This document shows positions 44,963-47,822 of a DNA stretch of 47,822 nucleotides, piece after piece. Made by a program: the position numbers and the translations under genes. Within the stretch, counting starts at the first letter, position 1, and each line of letters starts with the position of its first letter. Origin of the DNA: Humibacillus sp. (lineage in GTDB: Bacteria > Actinomycetota > Actinomycetes > Actinomycetales > Dermatophilaceae); NCBI GenBank assembly GCA_030452985.1, contig JAKDLG010000020.1, positions 1 through 47,822 of the forward strand, in the 5' to 3' direction. The notes below the pieces were generated by a model. That model was not told where the DNA came from, made no database searches, and was given only the letters and a program-made list of their open reading frames with translations.

Positions 44963-45253
44963 ATGCGTTACCAGGTCGACCCGGCAGTGCTGCTGAGCGA
45001 GGCTGCCGATGTGGGGGGCGCCGCCCGCACGCTCGCTGGAATGAGGGTGGTTGAACAGCTGGGTACGTTGCGGGAGGCGATACCGGGCGGTTCCTCGGCG
45101 GCGGCGGTCAGCGGCATCCAGGCGAGCTGGCGAACCGAGCTCACCGACGTGCGCGCTCACGTGCGTGCGCTCGGCGACGCACTCGGCTCGGCTTCCGCAG
45201 CGTACGAGCGGGTCGAGACGGCAGCCGAGCGCATGCTGGGTGGTGCGCGATGA
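44963..45253 (+). CDS. small WXG100-like helical protein
   Basis: A 96-residue all-helical protein with a central SWRTELTD stretch where ESX/WXG100 proteins have their turn. The canonical Trp-X-Gly is not exact, so family membership is tentative. AGGGAG precedes the ATG. The stop overlaps the start of the DUF1023 gene by four bases (ATGA), so both are made together. ESX-like small proteins paired with a larger effector are typical of type VII secretion, but no EssC/EccC gene is in view. Confidence 0.65.
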   Translation: MRYQVDPAVLLSEAADVGGAARTLAGMRVVEQLGTLREAIPGGSSAAAVSGIQASWRTELTDVRAHVRALGDALGSASAAYERVETAAERMLGGAR

Positions 45254-46974
45254 GCGCGCTCACCGTGGCCGACCTTCGTCGCGTTCAGCCGGGGGTGCTC
45301 GAGGAGGTCGCCAGCGGGTTGCGGCGTGAGCAGGGCCGGGTGCTCGAGGTGACGGCCGTGCTGCTCGTCACCCGGGTCGCCCGGATCTCGTGGGTCGGCG
45401 CGGCCGCTGACGCAGCGAGTGCCCGTCACCTCGCGCTTTCGAACCGGCTCGGCGGTTTCGTCCGTCGGCTCGGCGCGTGCGTGGACGTCCTGGAGTCCAC
45501 GGCGCCGCGGCTGCGTTCGGCCTTGGCGCTGCTGTTTCGGGCGGGCCATCGGGCGGAAGAGGAGGGTGCCTGGGTCGACGAGTGGGGCGCTGTGCGGGTT
45601 CTACCGAGGGTGGCCGACCCCGACGTCGTCGCAGCGGCCGTGCAGGCCCGGAGTGAGGCCGTGATGCGAGCGGAGGTCGAAGCCATGGTGCGTCGCGCCC
45701 AGACCATGGCTCGCGACGCCGACGACGCCCTGGCGCGGTCCCTGGTGGCGGCGGCCCGTGGGGTAACCGGCACCGGCCTGTCCACGGCTGGGACGGTACC
45801 GCCGCCACCGGCACTGTCGGGCGCGCTGACCCCCTTCGCCACGGCGGCCTGGTGGTCGAGCCTGAGTCCGGAGCAGCGTCGAAAGGTGCTGGGTGCGCAT
45901 CCGGACTGGGTGGGTCCTCGTGACGGCATCCCGGCGGCCGACCGGCACACGGCGAACCTCGTGCTGCTCGGCCGTCTGGAACAGCAGGCCCGCACCCGCT
46001 ACGACGAGGCCAATGATGGTTGGAGGGTCGCGCTGCACCGCGGCGAGATCGACGCCGCCTCTGACCGCCTCGCCGACCTGCAGGCCGTGCGCGACGTGCT
46101 GGGTCGACACGACGGCGGCCCCCGAACCCTGCTGATGATCGACGGCTCGGGCGAGCTGCTCGAGGCGGCGGTGGCCGTCGGCGACATCGATCGCGCCGAC
46201 CACGTCGCCACCTACGTGGGCGGTCTCTCGACGACCGTGCGCGGTGACCTTCGTCGCTATGACAGCACCCTCTCGCGGATGCGCGCCCAGGCGGGCCGGG
46301 TCGGTGGGAGTGACGCCGACCAGCTCGCGATCGTCACCTGGCTGGGGTACCCGGCCCCGCAGAACACGAGCGTCGTCGGCGTTCCCGGGGCCAGCGTGTT
46401 CGGCAGCTCCCGGGCGCAGAGCTATGCGGCCGAGCTGGCTGCCTTCACCAACGGGGTCGCAGCCTCCCGTGACCGCTACGTGCATCAGACGGTGTGGGCG
46501 CACTCCTACGGCTCGGTGCTCGCAGGCTTCGCCTTGCTGCAACCGCATTCGATCGATGATGTGGTGGTGTTCGGGTCGCCCGGGCTGCCCTTCCATTCGA
46601 TCGATCAGGCCGGGCTGAAGCGGGGCGGCCTCAACGTGTTGCGGGCCGACCTCGACCCGGTGGCCACGGTCGGTCCGGTCGTGCATCAGGTCGAGGCCGA
46701 GAACGTGGCGGGCTCGATCTGGTTGTCGACAGCAGCGAGCAAGGATGCCGTCAACACCTGGCGCCCGTCGTCGGGGCATGGCGGCTACCTCGATGCCGGG
46801 TCGACGAGCGAGCGCAACCTCGTCGCGGTGGCCCTGGCTCGGCCCGATCGCACCGTGCAGGCAAGCCCGAAGGAGCGCAGCTCCCACGTCAGTGCTGGGC
46901 GAATCGTGTCGTGGGTCACGGCCGTGAACGGGGAACAGGTGTGGCGCTTCCCCTTCGGCGCGCCCGTGCGCTGA
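45250..46974 (+). CDS. DUF1023 alpha/beta-hydrolase with helical N-terminal domain
   Basis: A 574-residue protein. The first roughly 170 residues are helical and resemble an ESX/WXG100-like or LXG-like secretion region. The rest is a DUF1023 alpha/beta-hydrolase: LLMIDGSGE, ADHVATYVGGLSTTV, the nucleophile elbow WAHSYGS (Ser419), VVVFGSPGLP and a C-terminal SGHGGYLD that supplies His. DUF1023 proteins in Actinobacteria are frequent, often linked to small WXG100-like proteins, and their substrate is unknown. The elbow has Ala where Gly is usual. Confidence 0.85.
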   Translation: MSALTVADLRRVQPGVLEEVASGLRREQGRVLEVTAVLLVTRVARISWVGAAADAASARHLALSNRLGGFVRRLGACVDVLESTAPRLRSALALLFRAGHRAEEEGAWVDEWGAVRVLPRVADPDVVAAAVQARSEAVMRAEVEAMVRRAQTMARDADDALARSLVAAARGVTGTGLSTAGTVPPPPALSGALTPFATAAWWSSLSPEQRRKVLGAHPDWVGPRDGIPAADRHTANLVLLGRLEQQARTRYDEANDGWRVALHRGEIDAASDRLADLQAVRDVLGRHDGGPRTLLMIDGSGELLEAAVAVGDIDRADHVATYVGGLSTTVRGDLRRYDSTLSRMRAQAGRVGGSDADQLAIVTWLGYPAPQNTSVVGVPGASVFGSSRAQSYAAELAAFTNGVAASRDRYVHQTVWAHSYGSVLAGFALLQPHSIDDVVVFGSPGLPFHSIDQAGLKRGGLNVLRADLDPVATVGPVVHQVEAENVAGSIWLSTAASKDAVNTWRPSSGHGGYLDAGSTSERNLVAVALARPDRTVQASPKERSSHVSAGRIVSWVTAVNGEQVWRFPFGAPVR

Positions 46975-47007
46975 GCCTCGGACGCTGAGCCTCGGACGCT
47001 GCCTCCT

Positions 47008-47030
47008 GTCCGTGATGCAAGGTCACGGAC
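47008..47030. terminator. hairpin between convergent genes
   Basis: GTCCGTGA pairs with TCACGGAC around a 7-base loop. It lies between the DUF1023 gene and the convergent exported-protein gene and includes the stop codon of the latter, so it may act in both directions. Confidence 0.55.
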
Positions 47031-47822
47031 GGATCCGAGGTATCAGGCGGATGGCGGAACGTCCGATCGAAGCGGCGAAGCCTTCGGTTGTCGAAGGGTT
47101 GGCTCCGATCTGAGCCCCTCGACGTACAACGGCGATGGAGCTGAGTCCAGGTGTCTTGCGCTCAACCTGCGTGTCGGCCGCACTCAGGGCCTGCCTGCAT
47201 CCCTCGAGCGACCCGACGATGCCCTTGGCGTCCGCGCTGAGGCTCTGGACGTTGACCAGCAACGACATGGCGTCCTGGTTCGTGAAGATGCCGAGTTGCT
47301 CCAACGAGCTGCCGACGTCATATCCTGCCAGCCCGCAGCTGACCGCGGCCCGCGTCCAGGGGCGGTTCTTGCCGAGTATCTCTGGTGCCAGTTCCTTTGC
47401 CTTGTCGACAGTGGTGTCGACCACGGTGCTCTGGTACTGCCACAGCAGCTGTACGGACGGGTCCAAGCCCAGATGAATGTTCTCGGGCGCCGCGGTGATG
47501 CGGGCGCTGACTCCAGGCTCGATGGTCAGGCCCGCCCCCCCCGGCTTGACGGCCAGAGTCGACCGAAAGAGGCTCACCTTGAGATCCGGGCTGGTCTTCG
47601 TCCACGTGAGGTCGGGGCGGTCTACGACCCACACGACCGGGCTGTCGTCACTGTTTCGGACCATCGTGGTCGAGCCGTCGGTGCAACCGGTCAACGTCGA
47701 CTGCGCCGACGCCTCCTCGATCGTCTCTGGAGTAAAGGACAGGGCCTGAGGGAGGTCGGCGGTGCAGCCGGGGTCGGGGCCCGGTGACGGCGAGATCGGT
47801 GGCGGGGTGGGAGTGGAGGTGC
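47023..47822 (-). CDS. partial exported protein / lipoprotein of unknown function
   Basis: The frame is open from the window edge (47822) to the stop at 47023, so the N-terminus lies outside. The visible 265 residues start with a Thr/Pro/Ser-rich stretch (TSTPTPPPISPSPGPDPGC), usual after the signal peptide or lipid anchor of actinobacterial exported proteins. Then comes a mixed alpha/beta domain with Cys residues that could form disulfides (GCTADL, LTGCTDG, VSCGLAGYD, LEGCRQA). I do not recognise the family. Confidence 0.65.
   Translation of the reverse strand, partial: TSTPTPPPISPSPGPDPGCTADLPQALSFTPETIEEASAQSTLTGCTDGSTTMVRNSDDSPVVWVVDRPDLTWTKTSPDLKVSLFRSTLAVKPGGAGLTIEPGVSARITAAPENIHLGLDPSVQLLWQYQSTVVDTTVDKAKELAPEILGKNRPWTRAAVSCGLAGYDVGSSLEQLGIFTNQDAMSLLVNVQSLSADAKGIVGSLEGCRQALSAADTQVERKTPGLSSIAVVRRGAQIGANPSTTEGFAASIGRSAIRLIPRIRP

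Overview
The window is very GC-rich, densely coded DNA from an actinobacterium. Gene content and order (leuS, degV, plsY, comEA, comEC; lexA divergent from a LysM gene; DUF222/HNH and DUF1023 families; many apparent leaderless starts) point to a Micrococcales-type genome, perhaps Intrasporangiaceae. The genus cannot be read from the sequence.

Layout. 1-7.7 kb: a frameshifted DUF222/HNH endonuclease gene; a two-gene minus-strand unit pairing a membrane-anchored CHAT protease that carries an outside CBM9-like domain with a soluble caspase-like protease; a remnant of an SMR efflux gene; a DMT-type transporter; and an FlK-like thioesterase. 7.8-18.2 kb: a mostly housekeeping block with lysoplasmalogenase, leuS behind a leucine-rich leader peptide and attenuator, degV-plsY, a wrecked efflux-adaptor gene, purU and comEA-comEC. 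18.3-35.0 kb: a catabolic cluster. 35.0-41 kb: a cupin, a DUF1295 plus cyclopropane-fatty-acid-synthase pair, gamma-glutamyltransferase plus an AhpD-like protein, and a LysR regulator. 41.2-47.8 kb: a sirtuin, an unrecognised membrane protein, lexA and its divergent LysM partner with SOS-box-like sites, a small WXG100-like protein fused translationally to a DUF1023 hydrolase gene, and the end of an exported protein.

The catabolic cluster is the most coherent system. Four near-identical palindromes (ATTGTCAACAAT core) lie in front of its transcription units: amidase/DUF3830 versus a maleate-isomerase-family gene; an MHS transporter versus a second gene of that family; gntR; and a long operon versus a D-2-hydroxyacid dehydrogenase. 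Every copy contains TTGACA (minus strand) and TTGTCA (plus strand), so a bound repressor would cover the -35 elements of both divergent promoters. The obvious candidate is the FCD-type GntR protein encoded last in the seven-gene operon: class III aminotransferase, FAD/Fe-S D-2-hydroxyacid oxidase, semialdehyde dehydrogenase, ectoine-hydrolase-like M24 protein, class I/II aminotransferase, M20 amidohydrolase, gntR. The set resembles ectoine catabolism (M24 hydrolase, EutA-like racemase family, transaminase, semialdehyde dehydrogenase), but no DoeB/EutE deacetylase is visible and several enzymes are extra. A related but different cyclic amide or N-acyl amino acid may be the substrate.

The other strong novelty candidate is the CHAT plus caspase pair. 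The order protease, transmembrane helix, outside sugar-binding-like domain, with a second protease 12 bp downstream, suggests a surface-triggered proteolytic cascade. That function is inference.
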